Origin: Liolophura sinensis
Lineage: Eukaryota > Mollusca > Polyplacophora > Chitonida > Chitonidae
Assembly: GCF_032854445.1 (NCBI RefSeq)
Contig: NC_088301.1
Coordinates: 16,700,018 to 16,764,017 of the forward strand
DNA: 64,000 nt
Reading direction: 5' to 3'
Positions 10,435 to 22,311 of the stretch are shown here, one piece after another. Below the pieces are notes generated by a model. That model was not told the origin of the DNA. It worked only from the letters and a program-made list of their open reading frames with translations, and ran no database searches. Every line of letters begins with the position of its first letter. Position 1 is the first letter of the stretch. Both the position numbers and the translations under genes were made by a program.

Positions 10435-11129
10435 GATAGATGCAGTGGAAGATCTGTTTGAAACTGCTTTTCTCAGGCGGTTTTTTTTTGTCCTTCCTCG
10501 CCATGCCGCGCGAGAAACGCCTTTTACTTTGCATACATGTGAAGGGAGAACACTTCAGCCGTTACCTTTGAATATCATGGCGACGGCTCAGTTATCTCCC
10601 CATTATTGAATGTGTTGGACTTGAAAATTCTCGTTTTTTTTGTCAGAGGTGCATGTGTAACCCAGGTACAGCTGTGCAGAGGTACATGTACCTTGGCAAA
10701 GGTCACTCAAATCGTTCAAAATTAAGTGCTCATATTACGTATCCCGTAATTATGTACATTACAACAGTATGGAATATGAAGTAAGGCTTGTTTTGCTCTC
10801 AAACTTGTTGGCTTTGGTCCACGTGGAGTCAAACAAAAAAGGTTTACAAATCCTTGTGTTAAAGGATCTATTGTCTTACATCTGTGAGTAATGATTGCAA
10901 TGGTGATATGACTTTGTGACAATTTTGTTGGTCATTCATCAGTGATGAGCAGACCTTCTCAGATATTAACTTCCACCGATAATTTCACTTCATACAAAAT
11001 AAATCACGTTATTTTCCTTTTTTAGTGGATAAACCAATTCCGTTTGTGTAGAATCAGTTACATTTGAGGAATATTGATCCTACATAAGTTTCCGCCCGCT
11101 CGGATTCACAGTCGTGTATGCATGATTAT
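10435..11129. other. No recognisable feature
   Basis: Contains a T-run near 10483 and short ORFs only. Confidence 0.35.
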
Positions 11130-11620
11130 GGTCATCTTCATCCAATCAAGCCAGCGATGCCCAAATTCATCTGCTTTGTTTTGATCAGCCATAATAACTC
11201 TTCAAAACCCTGAACTTTCCATTATAAATATGCATAATTCATGACAGAATTAGATTCCATGACCGCCATCTTAATTTCTGAATCTCATAGGAGTTCAAAA
11301 CAACATGGGATGTGGCTATGGTGACATGTATAAGGTGTATTGGATCAATTTATTTCACAATAGACGCATAAGTGCTACAGCGAAAAGGTGGCTTCTTGCA
11401 TATAGATCATAAAGGTCATCGGAGGGACGGGCATTCAGTTTTACAGCACTGCTTTTTGCTGATGTATAATGTTGTGTTAAAACAATGAATAGGGTCCAAA
11501 ATTGGATGCATTTGCTTCGAAACAAGGAAATACAGACCAGACCATTGATCGATCATTGATTGGTTGAAAACTCACTGGCGAAAGTGCGCCGACAGCAATG
11601 TCATTAGATATCGAAAGAGT
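11130..11620 (+). repeat. Dispersed repeat FamE, copy 1
   Basis: It aligns with 31321-32135 (which holds a SINE-A). Shared blocks include AGGAGTTCAAAACAACATG, TTTCACAATAGACG (versus TTTCACAGTAGACG) and GCATTTGCTTCGAAACAA. Indels differ between copies. Neither copy has an open frame or visible termini. It could be an ancient element or an old duplicated host segment. Confidence 0.65.
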
Positions 11621-11784
11621 ACATATATATTTCTGCATACTTTCAAATGTTTTGTAAATTTCTCAGTATTCATCAGTAATTTGGTTGAGTTCACATTGCG
11701 AACAAAATCTTCCAGCCACTCTTAACCACCAGTTCTGCAGACCCAGCTGGAAACAGGTGGGTTAATGTCTATCTCCAGGCGAAA

Positions 11785-11962
11785 TTTATTTATTTGATTG
11801 GTGTTTTACGCCGTACTCAAGAATATTTCACTTATTGGACGGCGGCCAGCATTATGGTGGGAGGAAACCGCGCAGAGCCCGGGGGAAAATGGCAGCTTGC
11901 TGGCAGACCTTCTCATGTATGGCCGGAGAGGAAGCCAGAATGAGCTGGACTTGTTCTAGTTA
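11785..11962 (-). repeat. SINE-A, 5'-truncated
   Basis: Reading left to right it shows the reverse-complement tail (TTTGATTGGTGTTTTACGCC), GTACTCAAGAATATTTCAC and GGTGGGAGGAAACC. It ends after AGCTGGACTTG, before the tRNA-like head. It is the minus-strand orientation of the family. Confidence 0.85.
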
Positions 11963-12852
11963 GTGAAATAACTTTCAAGTTAGAAAAACACAACTTATAT
12001 ACAGTTGTAGTGTGTGGATTTGCATGATTTAACCATGTTACTATGTCAGATGAGATAGAATCCGGATATTGAAGAAAATTCTTAACATCGAAAATGTAAC
12101 ACCAAGATACCTGTACCAGTGTACAGTTACAGTTAAACGCCCATTAATGTGGGACCTAGTAATTACATCAGGACCAAATTTAATCAATGTGGTGTTTTAT
12201 GTCGTATAAGGGCAAACAATTTACCGAGGCAACCTAAAAGTGTAACCGAACTGTAATAGCTTGAACCGTGGTTAACTTAAAATATTTATGACGATTTGCT
12301 AGTTTTTATTCCCGAACAGTTCATACATATCAAACAAATGATACAAATTATGAAACAAATCCTCTTCATGGTTACCGCTATTTAGCTCTGCGAATTGACC
12401 TTTACTCAAGGATCTTATAACCTTTCTTTTGTTGTTTTCAGCTGAATGATTAGAGCTCAATGATTAGAGCATTTATTACTCTGTACAGTCTGCTACAAAG
12501 GACGGTATGTTGTTAACATTTAATTCGCAACGAAAGGGGAGAGCACTCTTCAAAACTGTCTAAAAAATCCCAGCCAGTCCTTCGCAGGTGTTAATAATTT
12601 TTGGCTGGCAAATCAGACCTATCACACTATGCACAGCCAAAAAAATCGATAATAAACATGTATTTTCAAAACACGCATGTATCTCCTTTTCCGAATTCTA
12701 GTACTCGGAGATTAATACTCAGTGTGAATCTGTTGAGCTTTGTTACTTTTAATTGTAAGAGGTATGGACATCAAAGAGAAATGGGTGAATTGCGTGTATA
12801 TAAGCGTTGCCACCATTCTTTTGAGGTGTTTGGTCGTGTTTACCCACCTTAT
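11963..12852. other. No recognisable feature
   Basis: Spacer; ORFs at 12601-12967 overlap the start of the tandem array and show no domain. A small repeated phrase TGATTAGAGC occurs near 12447-12470. Confidence 0.35.
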
Positions 12853-13226
12853 ATGCGGTTATACACCTGTTAAGAGGTTATACACTTGGCAAGCGGTTAT
12901 ACACATGGTAAGCTGTTATAACCTGGTAAGCGGTTATACACTTGTTAAGCGGTTATACACCGGGTAAGCGGCCATTCGTCTATTAAACAGTTGTACAACG
13001 TGTAAGCAGTTATAACCTGGTAAGCGCTTATACACCGCGTAAGCAGATATAACCTGGTAAACGGTTATACACCTTGTAAGCTGTTATAACATGGTATGCT
13101 CTTATACACCGCGTAAGCGGTTATAACCTGGTAAGCGGTCATACACTTGTTAAACGGTTATACACTTGTTCAGCGGTTATACACCGGGTAAGCGGCTATT
13201 CGCCTTTTAAGCGGTAATACACTGAC
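12853..13226. repeat. 18/19-bp tandem array, about 20 units
   Basis: Two unit types alternate irregularly: a 19-bp type such as GGTTATACACCGGGTAAGC and an 18-bp type such as GGTTATAACCTGGTAAGC. Divergent units (GGCCATTCGTCTATTAAAC, GGCTATTCGCCTTTTAAGC) sit near each end after a GGGTAAGC unit, hinting at a higher-order duplication. No frame stays open through the array. Confidence 0.95.
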
Positions 13227-13961
13227 ATGCGTTAGCAAATTCTAAGGCTTAATGCAGGCTACATAAGTTGAGGCTTTTTGTGCTTACTATCGGTCCACGA
13301 AAAATAATGACAGTAAATTTCTCCAACACACAAAGCCAGTTATGTATGCACAGTCACGTTCTCAGGGAAATCGTTGGCTGCAAGTTTTTGTATGAACTCG
13401 CACGATTCAGTGCAAGATTTTCTGTAAGCTGTTGTCCGAGACTTCACAGTAAATGACGCAACACATCAATTATTCCCTTAAAAATGGCAGTTAAACTTAA
13501 AATATGCCTGCCGTAATACAGAAGCTGTCAAACTCAACCGCGCTGGGTGTGAATGGCTTGGTATGGAGACAACTATTATTTGAGAGTAAAGAAAGTGAAA
13601 AGTGGGTAATTTGTATGGAATTTGATATTTTGTATTCACGTCGAGTTTCAGAATCAGGCAGTGAAGTAAAATACATAGTCTCAAACTACATAACGCATCC
13701 TTCGTAAGCCATGGTGCTAGTGGTAAATTGCTACTATCTAAGCATATAAATAAAAAAAATGCGTTTTAAAGAAAACATCAGTAGATGGACCATTACGAAT
13801 TGTATGTAAACGCACGCAATTATTTTTTTAATTTTTTACTTCACTGAGTTAAATATAATTAAGACGTGTGGCATAGAGAGAAAACCCAGTGCAGCGACGA
13901 TGGTGTCATAACTGCCGAATGCGCTCTGGAATGCAAAGTGGGCATCATGCATCTTATTAAC
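13227..13961. other. No recognised gene
   Basis: Short overlapping ORFs on both strands at 13478-13707 have no recognisable domain. GCCATGGTGCTAG at 13708-13720 matches the left edge of FamC (2011-2023) and may be a small remnant. Confidence 0.35.
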
Positions 13962-14090
13962 CTGCTGATGGTCTTGGGTTTCCCCCGCGCTCTGCCCGGT
14001 TTCCACCCACCATAATGCTGACCGCCGTCGTATAAGTGAAATATTCTTGAGTACGGCGTAAAAGCACCAATCAAATAAATCATGCACCTT
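13962..14090 (+). repeat. SINE-A 3' half
   Basis: Runs from CTGCTGATGGTCTTGGGTTTCC through CGCTCTGCCCGG, the GTCGTATAAGTGAAATATTC block and the CACCAATCAAATAAATCA tail. The tRNA-like head is missing. Confidence 0.85.
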
Positions 14091-15744
14091 ATTGATAATG
14101 TGTCTCGTACATTGCGTCACAACGACTAGTTTCCATCCATCCAACAAGTATTTAATGTCAAATACGATTCTTTGGGCAGGCACATATTACACGCATCAGT
14201 TTCACCTGAATTTTTACCACACCTGGACATAAATGTATAGAAAAATAGTGTGTGACGTCATTGACGATGTACACTGTCAATATGGTGAACAAATTCTACC
14301 TCATAATCTATATATTTTACTGGATGTAACTGGGTAAATATGTAAAAAAAAATCAACAACTCAAACTGAAATGATCCTTCCAACAATGCTTACTTTATTT
14401 TTAATACTTCCGCCCTCTGAATGATTTTAAAACCATTATGTGCACAATGGGAATCTTTTTAAGAACCTATGATAACCCAGGTCGCCCATACCTAATTGAC
14501 AGCTGTTTGTTCTGCAGCTTGTGCCTGCAATACCAGCTTGCCCAGACAATGTTATCGCAAAACTAGAATTGAACAGTAATCTGTACAGCCTACTTTACAG
14601 CTGAGAAAGGTTATGCAAAGTTCTTGCTCTGGGATATTTGTTTATTTTTAATTTGAGTATGTGTGGTTGCCCGCCACACTGTATCTTATAGAGATATTGT
14701 TTGTTCGAAATACATTTACAACGCTTTAACACACCACTCTGTCTTTTTTAGTATTTCGCCAAATGGGGAGCCGCGGGCTTCAAGCCAACATAAGTCCTCG
14801 AAATTTGCTCGTACCAACGGATGACTCGTTTTGTTTTCTTTCGCTTTCTAGGTCATTAAATTCCTAACACAGGGCAATTACATCACGTTGAGAATAATAG
14901 CGACTTATATGGTTTTCAATATGGTTTTTTTTATATCTTTTTTTTAAAAACTTTTTCTGTCGGTTTTTGGATTTAACAAAACCTGTCTGCCCTCGGTAAT
15001 TTCCGTTACGACTTCTTATTCTCCCATGTCTCCTAACAGAGAGCAATTTTAACCCCTGAGTTTATTGTTAAATAAGGTCTACTTCTGGTTATAGATAGAA
15101 AACTATTTAAGGCACACTTCTATCTCAAACTGGCTGAATAAACTAAATGAATGCCAGTCAGTGAATCTAATGGACGACCTACTGGTATCTGGACCTACAT
15201 TTACACAAAGACCAAACACGGTTTTCTCTCAGGGATATCTTCCCTGAACAGATTTTTGGGCTCTTATTTTATCAGAGTGTCTTATTACATGTAGAGTCGA
15301 CATCGATTTGGTTTTCACTCATTAGCAAGAAGTATAAAAAGCATTTTACGAAACTGCCTACGAAATATATTGACAGCCCTTTTTTTGCGGTCAAAGATAC
15401 CTAAATACAAATAACTACATGCAACTTATTAACGTATGGAAGCATTTACCATGTGTTACTGTAAGTTTCCAATTGTATTCTATGACTGTAACCTTGGGAT
15501 CAGCAAAGCAGTATCTTAGCATTATGTCTAAATGCATCAAGCTTAACAAATAGCAACTCCCCCCCACCCACACACACACATACACCCCACCCCAATCCAA
15601 CCCCCAAGACGCGACTGTACTTTACGGCAGAAAATCGACTTTATTACACAATGGCTGGTCTGATCCACTGTTTGTCAATATCTGTTATGTATGTTGGCAT
15701 TGATTTTGGGTTTGATTTCCAGCGTGTTGAAACTGTTGCTCTTT
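14091..15744. other. Mostly unassigned; C/CA-rich tract
   Basis: No gene recognised. A C- and CA-rich tract (CCCCCCCACCCACACACAC) lies at about 15557-15606. At 15160-15232 a weak similarity to the region after RYIDD in 33836-33912 is visible (ATTTACACAAAGACC), possibly a decayed reverse-transcriptase crumb; I would not rely on it. Confidence 0.35.
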
Positions 15745-16330
15745 ATCAGCGCCTCAGACAATTTGTTTCAGTCGGTGGGTTATCCGTTTATTACAGCTGT
15801 AAACAACTTTGATTAACATTCTTCGTGATACTGGAATGAGCTGCTGGAACTGGAACCATCAGTCAGTCGCGTGATTGATGTTGTTGGTGCTATGGCGCTC
15901 GGTTGTGTTGTGTTTAAGTGCATGCATATGCACATGGACACATCTGAATAAGAATCTCCTGTAGTAGGGATAGCGCTGTTAGAAGGTCATTGTCTTTTTC
16001 CTCATAGGCAATATCAAGTATGCCCTTTGCTCTACACGCATTAATTTCCTTTAATTCACATTTCCCTTCCGTATATCTTCTAAAGACAGCATTCAATGTT
16101 CACGCATGTTCGCAATGTTAAATGTTACAAAGTATATGAAACTTTTAATATGTCAAACCAGCCATGGAAAACGCCATGGAATGCCCTGCGACGCCCTTTC
16201 GACGACACTCATTATCAATGTGTCACTGAAGACGGGGAAAGTAATGAGCCCAGTTTGCTTCATTGGCCATAATATCTCATGTTTATTACACGCATGGCCA
16301 AACATCTCACGCAAGGAAGACGTGCTAATG
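15745..16330 (+). repeat. Dispersed repeat FamD, copy 1
   Basis: Homologous to 26490-27118 and, in reverse, to 37556-37860. Shared blocks: TTTGTTTCAGTCGG and GGTTATCCG at the left, GACACATCTGAA in the middle, and GTGTCACTGAAGACGGGGAAAGTAATGAGCC then AAACATCTC and GCAAGGAAGACG at the right. In the right block all three copies are open in one frame reading LKTG-(K/E)-(V/I)-MSPVC, but the differences are mostly amino-acid changing. Coding is therefore unproven. Confidence 0.7.
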
Positions 16331-17104
16331 GTCCATGTAGCTGTGCTAGCTGCACTGGTTCTAGCGCTACATGGACATCATATCACGATATCATGATCCA
16401 ATTAACACACAACCTCGGGAATGGTTACTTGAAACATATACCACTTCTGTCAAGCAAGCGCAAAATAAAAGTGAGAGCATCCTGGAAATCAATCACTTCA
16501 TTGAGGCAACGATGCTTTTGCATTTTGGTTATATAGCTTTGACTATTGATGGAACAGTAAACCCCGAGCACGACCTAACCCAGAAATATGCCTATTTCTC
16601 CACTTATGATCCAGACAGCCTGCACGTGCTCTTCCATAGGCTGTGCACGGATTCACACACAAACAGTAATGTGTTAGATTATTGATTATAATGAGGAAAA
16701 AAGACCGCTTTGCTGTTATTTGTTTCGAGGGGATGGTTTATAAGAAAAAGAGGATTACATACGGTGTCAAGTTAGAGATGTAGTACTCTGACTAAAAAAT
16801 AAACGATAAAATCGCATCAACTCAGCCAAATACAGCACCAAATCAGCTGCCCTTTCAACGTTTCACTCATCCTTCGGCTTTGAATTCTGCATAGCATGCG
16901 CCGCTCCCAACTACTTATAGCCAAATGTCAACTATGCCAGGCATTTTTGCAAATTGTAACGCTTTATAAAAGGGTATTATTACGTGGATGGGGTTGAAGC
17001 TGTATATTCATAGTGATGAATTACATCGAGGTGGCAAGCGAGGTATCTACTTGCATCATTTCTTTATAATTTCGTATTTTAAATACTTTGTTTGTTCTTT
17101 TATG
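16331..17104. other. No recognised gene
   Basis: A plus frame at 16371-16685 is open for 104 codons with no recognisable domain. The rest has nothing I can name. Confidence 0.3.
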
Positions 17105-17205
17105 GTTTGTGGTAAGCGTTTTTGGGAATTGGCCTTGCGATTATCGATCTGGAACGTCTAAGTTAGTTGGCGGCTGGCACACGAATGTAGAATTCGACGT
17201 ATAGA
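17105..17205 (+). repeat. Tail fragment of RYIDD reverse-transcriptase family
   Basis: GTTTTTGGGAATTGGCC and TTGCGATTATCGATCTGGAACG match 33958-34035 and 35045-35130. The frame FLGIGLAIIDLERL is open and then hits a stop. Confidence 0.65.
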
Positions 17206-17554
17206 TTCCTCTCAACCAAGGAACCGGAGAAATGAAAAATATTTTCCCAAAATACCTTTCAGTAGTTTGGCGCTTTTGCAGAAATATTACATGACACCAG
17301 GCTGTTCACATCTATTTTGACAATTTTGCAGCATACAAACGACTAAATAGCATGGGATTTATGAATAAAAGAATGCACCAGAAGTTAGAACTTCATGTAC
17401 TCATTGTTTTAGATTTCAGTGATCGACGAAAATAAATGAAAAGTACCTCAAAAGAGTTCTACCACAAATAAACTAACTTTCCCATATGGGTTGCTTATTT
17501 TTGAGGATGTAAAATTTCTGTGCAATACCGGGTTTGAACCTCCCGAATTGTGGA
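17206..17554. other. No recognisable feature
   Basis: AT-rich spacer without features. Confidence 0.35.
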
Positions 17555-17935
17555 ATGAGTTAGTGCTTAGCGTTGAACGTTGTACTTAACAATTTTTCAT
17601 ATGACTACGGTGGAGAGTGCATGCAATGTGCTTCCTTGTTTCTAAGACGGATTTTCACCCCTCTTTTATCGAGTACTGCTTCACTGAGACGACTTACTAA
17701 AGGCCCGTAAGCTGCGCCACCCGAGCCAACCACTGATACGAGTCAACCAGTCGTTGCACTATCCCGTTCATGCTGAGCACCAAGCAAGGAGGCTACAATT
17801 TCTGCTTTTAAGGTCTTAGGTGTGATTGAACCTGACTCTGTCTCCCCTGAAACGGACGAACCGTCGGCGCCTGTCCCGAATCGAGAAAGTTTTTCTAGAC
17901 GATTCACGTAGAGCCGCTTATCAACTGAGCTTGTT
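17555..17935 (-). repeat. SINE-B with a different 5' head
   Basis: The body and tail (17555-17830) match other SINE-B copies, including CTCAGTGAAGCAGTACTCGAT and ACACCTAAGACC on the minus strand. Beyond it, the expected TAGAGCGTCCGC head is replaced by sequence that includes a different tRNA-like motif, AGCTCAGTTGATAAGCGG (17911-17928, minus). This suggests a head exchange or an insertion beside another tRNA-like sequence. Confidence 0.7.
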
Positions 17936-18124
17936 TCCAATTGTGACCTGAGCGGTTATATAGCGATATTGGGCTTGAGTTGATGACTCAATTACATGTA
18001 TTGATTTTCCCCCCGCAAATACAAACGTTTACTCTCTGAAAAGAAACTCAAAAATCCTGTTTTAGGCTGCTGAAACACTGACTACACTTTTTCATAACTA
18101 GCAAAGTTAATAGCTTTTATGTTT

Positions 18125-18335
18125 ATTTTCAGTAGACAGAATGAGATGAGTCAAGCTGTCCGCCACATTTGCATTACTGTATTCGTGAAGAATCAGCTGT
18201 TGCCTCTCCTGTTGTATACAAATTAGCGCCTTTATTTGTAATTAAAACTAATTGTCTACAAAATTGTTAAGGATGCCCACACATAGCAATGAGGCATAAT
18301 CGTATTCACCTGGAACAGTCCTTGGACAATTAGGT
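18125..18335 (+). repeat. Dispersed repeat FamF, copy 1
   Basis: Matches 27790-28215 once the SINE-A inside the latter is removed. Shared blocks are TTCAAGCTGT/GTCAAGCTGTCCGCC, AAAATTGT and ATGCCCACACA. No frame or terminus is evident. Confidence 0.5.
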
Positions 18336-18529
18336 TTCGTAGAATTCCCCATACGCTTAGGAGTCAGGTATTTTTAGTGTACAAGCAAGCCGATTTAAAC
18401 GGGTGGATTAAACTACCGGTATATTTGTTTCCATTGAAAGAATACTCAGTCAGTCTAATGTTGTTTGACTTCCGTCACATTAGAGGAACATTAGAGCAAA
18501 TCTAGAATCCTGGACAAAGGCACAGAGAC
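18336..18529. other. Spacer
   Basis: Nothing recognised. Confidence 0.3.
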
Positions 18530-19360
18530 ATAGTACTTAGAAGTAATTTTCACCAGGCCCGATATTTCTCATTCACTAAACAGTATATTTGTGAAGTGCT
18601 AACTTTGAACAATCCATATATAGCAAAGGCTGTGAAATATATTTACTAACCGTCGCTGGATTTAAAGGAAACCACAGACTTTCCAGATGGTACGTCCTAT
18701 TTGGACTATATTTATACAAAGATCAAAACGGTTCCTTCTCTCGAAGATTTTATGACAGAAATTATGGTCTCAATTTTGACATGGTAAATTATCCTTACTT
18801 GGACAGCAATACACCTAAAGGACTTGCTTATGAAGTGTACATATCTCGCCTTTTAGCATTTGTTATATCCTGTGCGCTGTGTGACAAATCAGTCAATGCC
18901 ACTAGTTATTACAGCAAAACCTAGTGTGTCAAGGTTGTTCCATCAAATGCTAAGTTTCTTAGGTCTTGCAGTGAGTGTAATTCTTTTGTAAGTAAATATG
19001 GACAGTGTGTGCAGAATCTCTGGCACTCTGCTTCATGATTGTGCCTAATTCCACTTAACCCTGGGCTAGGGCTGTATGTTTATCGTGTTGACTTAGACTG
19101 CTATGCTGGATATCTGAACAGTTGCAATCAAAGCGCGACAAAGTTACATATGTGGTACACCATGTGAAAACTAATTTCACTCAGACGTCTAGAACTTACC
19201 TTGCGTCTTTCCAACATCACTGACATGAATTAACGGCTTTTCTTTGCAAGATTCCGTCCTATTTTTGTACTTAGTATACTTTCTTAGTTCTTTGGGGACT
19301 TGTGTTACTGTTCTTTATTGGTTGACGGCTTATATACAAATATCTGCGTCGACGCATTCA
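18530..19360 (+). pseudogene. Decayed RYIDD-type reverse transcriptase, copy 1
   Basis: Aligns base by base with 33695-33950: the region around the catalytic box reads CAGTATATTTGTGAAGTG where the better copy has CGGTATATTGATGATCTA. The Tyr-Ile-Asp-Asp box has thus become Tyr-Ile-Cys-Glu and could not catalyse. It continues through TTTAAAGGAAACCACAG and GATGGTACGTCCTATTTGGA, then FNFDMVNYPYLDSN in a shifted frame, and a downstream part (TGTGTCAAGGTTGTTCC, AAATATGGACAGTGTGTGC) shared with 34595-35040. Frameshifts and stops are frequent. The family resembles reverse transcriptases with a GIPMGT motif and RYIDD box, possibly Penelope-like; the exact class is uncertain. Confidence 0.75.
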
Positions 19361-19809
19361 TTATACGTAAAAGTGTTATGCTTACGAAGAACACATACTT
19401 TTTAACTTCTAAAGTCATAAACATGTTGCATGCGCCAATTCGTGGCATTTAAGACTCACTGCGCTAAGTTAAAAAATACCAAACTGCGGTAACAACAAAT
19501 TAATCAGATATTTATTTTCTGTTGGTATCACCTTGAACAAGGGTCCTTTTTAGTCATCCATCAGCAAACATCTTGGCAATGAACGACAATATGACCGCCT
19601 GATTTGCTATTAAAGGATGTATGCATATCTCAGCACTTGTCTAATCCAACTATGGAAAATCCAACACAATACAGATGTTTCATGATAAAAAGAACTCGAG
19701 TGCCCGGTGTATACTAACGACTATTGCGAAGTTTCATGTAATTCTTTACAGATCTGCACACCATGCTTGTGGAATATAAGCCCTTTTTGTGGAATATAAG
19801 CCTTTTTGT
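19361..19809. other. No recognisable feature
   Basis: Contains a short direct repeat TGTGGAATATAAGCC twice near 19769-19803. Confidence 0.35.
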
Positions 19810-20640
19810 GGAAGACAAGCCAACGTGAAATTGCCCCAAAAGCTCATGAGCGATATCGATTGCTTACTGTCACCAAGAACTACAAAGGAGTGCAGAAATT
19901 CCTTTCCTAGCATACATGAGTAAGTGAGTGAGTGCTCGGGGTTCAACGTCGTACTTCACAATTTTTCTGTCATTTGACGACGAAGGAATCCTTAGTGTGC
20001 ATGTGATGTGCCTCCTTGTTGCAGTACGGGTTTCCACCGCTCTTTTATTTAGTGCTGCTTCACTAAGACGACTTACCAAAGACAAGTAAGCTGCCCCGCC
20101 GGAGCAATTATACTGATACGGGTCAACCAGTCGTTGCACTATCCCCTTCATGCTGAACGCCAAGCGAGGAAGATACAACTTCCTCTTTTAAAGTCTTAGG
20201 TGTGACTCGATCAAGGATTGATCCTGGATCTACCGCCCCCACGAAGCGGACGCTCTACCAACTGCGCTATCGGGGCCGGTCCTAGCATACATGAATTGTA
20301 ATCTTAATTACCTAGTCATGCAGGCTTGAGAAGTCTGTAAACACTGCATTTAGCCCAGAGCCCTGCATTAAACAACATCACATCTTCTGGGCCTTATTCG
20401 CTTTTCCAGTGCTTCTGGTATCTGGCTGTCGGGATAAGACCACTGGACTCAAGGCAGGAATCAAAACGTTGCCTGAATAGTATAATTGTTTGTTTTTTCA
20501 GGCTTCCAGCCGGAAAGCGCCTTTGTACTTCAGGGAGATGCGTCTTCAGCGAAGATCTTGAGAGAAACGATTGAAGGAGGAATGCATCTTCTCAAGCCCC
20601 GGACAACTATTACGAAAAATTAATTTCAAGATGTTTCATA
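19810..20640 (+). repeat. FamG copy 1, interrupted by a SINE-B
   Basis: The two flanks of the SINE (about 19850-19919 and 20295-20640) together align with the reverse complement of 32830-33290. Shared blocks include ATGCAGGCTTG, GTATCTGGCTGTCGGGATAAGACC, TAGTATAATTGTTTG and AAAGCGCCTTTGTACTTCAG. A polypyrimidine tract ending in CAG followed by GCTTCCAGCC is conserved in both copies and looks like a 3' splice site, so a duplicated host exon region is one possibility. No long frame survives. Confidence 0.65.
19920..20279 (-). repeat. Full-length SINE-B with 15-bp target duplication
   Basis: The most complete copy here. On the minus strand it opens with GGCCCCGATAGCGCAGTTGG (box A) and TAGAGCGTCCGC, followed by the AGGATCAATCC box B-like segment. 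It runs through the standard body to a tail of repeated CACT units (GCACTCACTCACTTAC). The 15-bp TCCTAGCATACATGA flanks it at 19905-19919 and 20280-20294. Internal polymerase III promoter boxes plus perfect flanking duplications define retroposition by target-primed reverse transcription. Confidence 0.95.
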
Positions 20641-22043
20641 TCAGTATGTTGGCTTATAGATTGCTTCCATACTGCAACATATTTACCGGATATGTGTACA
20701 ATAGATAAGGCACGGTTTTGAGGAATTACGATTGACAAACTACAAACACTTGGTCCTGAGCAATGAAATTCTCCATTCCACACGTTATTCAGTTAATACT
20801 GATTTTGCTTTATATCATCGAAAATCATTGATCAGTTAGCTAGAAAAAAAATGACAGGCTTTAGGAAGACTTAAATACAGTGTAACAGTTACATCATGGC
20901 GGTCTTTTTCTTTTCGAAAGCCAAGAAGAAAAGACGTGATGCATTCAGCTTCTTTTGTAATCAAACATTAATCATCTAATGGCCTGCAGTTTCTGTATTT
21001 AAAAACCTGACATTTGTCTTCATGTTGTATGGATGTTTCAGCAAATACCTGACCGGAAATGCTGAAACCTAACTCTTTCCGCACTTCTTCTTCTTCAAAG
21101 GGCCAATTTCTACAATGCTAAGACATAAAACGTATTGTCCCTTTGTCGATCACGAGTGCTTGAGAAGCTGTTACTTTGAAAGCGCAGAGAAGGATAATGT
21201 TAGTTAACTACTGCAACTCGGAAAGCTTTTATGTTTTTTTTTTTATTTATTTTTTTTTCTGTCATAAAAAACTTTAATTCCCTTCGAAACATACAGAGGA
21301 AACGCCATGGCATTATTGTTTTTAAAGGGTACTAGTAAACAATGTACTTGTTTTAGTACATTGCTGCTATCGGTACAGTGTATAGGGACTAGGTGCATCC
21401 TTATATGGATCAAGGCATGACAGTTGAGTGACGTATTGCTACAAATATAATACACCCATTGTACAAGGTAGACACATAGGAGACATGTACAAGAGTGCTG
21501 TATGCCCAGATTTTCTTTCGATTTTCGATAAAATTTCACATTAGTAATATGCATTAAATAAATAAAAGGATAAGTGCAATGCATTTATTACTATAAACAA
21601 ATATTAACAATGAAGCAATCAGAGTATGGAACGCATAATTCGAACTACTTGTAGAAATCTCTAAAATATCGGCTTGATATAAAGAAACCTGAATGATTTA
21701 GACATGCCCCAGTGGTCATGGGATCAAACCAAGTGGCAGTAGTGTATTGAGGTATCCATCGCGTTTTTCAGAATAAATGGCTTGATTGATAATGAGAGGC
21801 ACCATTTATTCGACTACAGAGCGAGATGGTTAAGCTGTTGTATATATTCCACCAGTAAACGCTTTTTCGAAATACTGTCTATCTTTTTAAAGGTAATCTT
21901 ATCAACGCGGTTATTTATCGCCATTGACATGTAAGGTGCATGTACAAAGCAAATATGGCGTGCAAATACAATCATATAACTCTGAAATGTAAAGTGAAAT
22001 TTGCAAAGACATAGTTGCCGTCACAGTTTTTAAGAAATAGTAT
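20641..22043. other. No recognised gene
   Basis: The minus-strand frame 21243-21584 (113 codons) is open but has no recognisable domain and lies in AT-rich DNA with a T-run at 21232-21259. No repeat matches were seen. Confidence 0.35.
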
Positions 22044-22311
22044 TTATTTATTTATTTATTTGATTGGTGTTTACGCCGTACTCAAGAATATTTCACTTAT
22101 ATGACGGCGGCCAGCATTATGGTGGGAGGAAACCGGGCAGAGACCGGGGGGAAACCCACGACCATTCGCAGGTTGCTCACAGACATTCCCACGTACGGCC
22201 GGAGAGGAAACCAGCATGACCCGGTCTTGAACTCACAGCGACCGTCTTGGTGAGAGGTTTCCGGGTCACTACGCTGCGCCAGCGCGTTAATCAACTGAGC
22301 CACTGAGGCCC
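22044..22311 (-). repeat. Full-length SINE-A (long form)
   Basis: From left: TTTATTTATTTGATTGG tail, ACTCAAGAATATTTCAC, GGTGGGAGGAAACCGGGC, ACGTACGGCCGGAGAGG, and a tRNA-like head at the right whose minus-strand reading is GGGCCTCAGTGGCTCAGTTG (box A) with GAGTTCAAGACC (box B-like). It keeps the middle segment that the short subfamily lacks. No convincing target duplication is seen. Confidence 0.9.

Noticed and set aside
12853-13226. CRISPR-like array
   Set aside because: The 18-19 bp units are head to tail without spacers, and the context is eukaryotic.
15160-15232. Reverse-transcriptase crumb similar to 33836-33912
   Set aside because: The similarity is short and gapped; it is mentioned only as a weak possibility.
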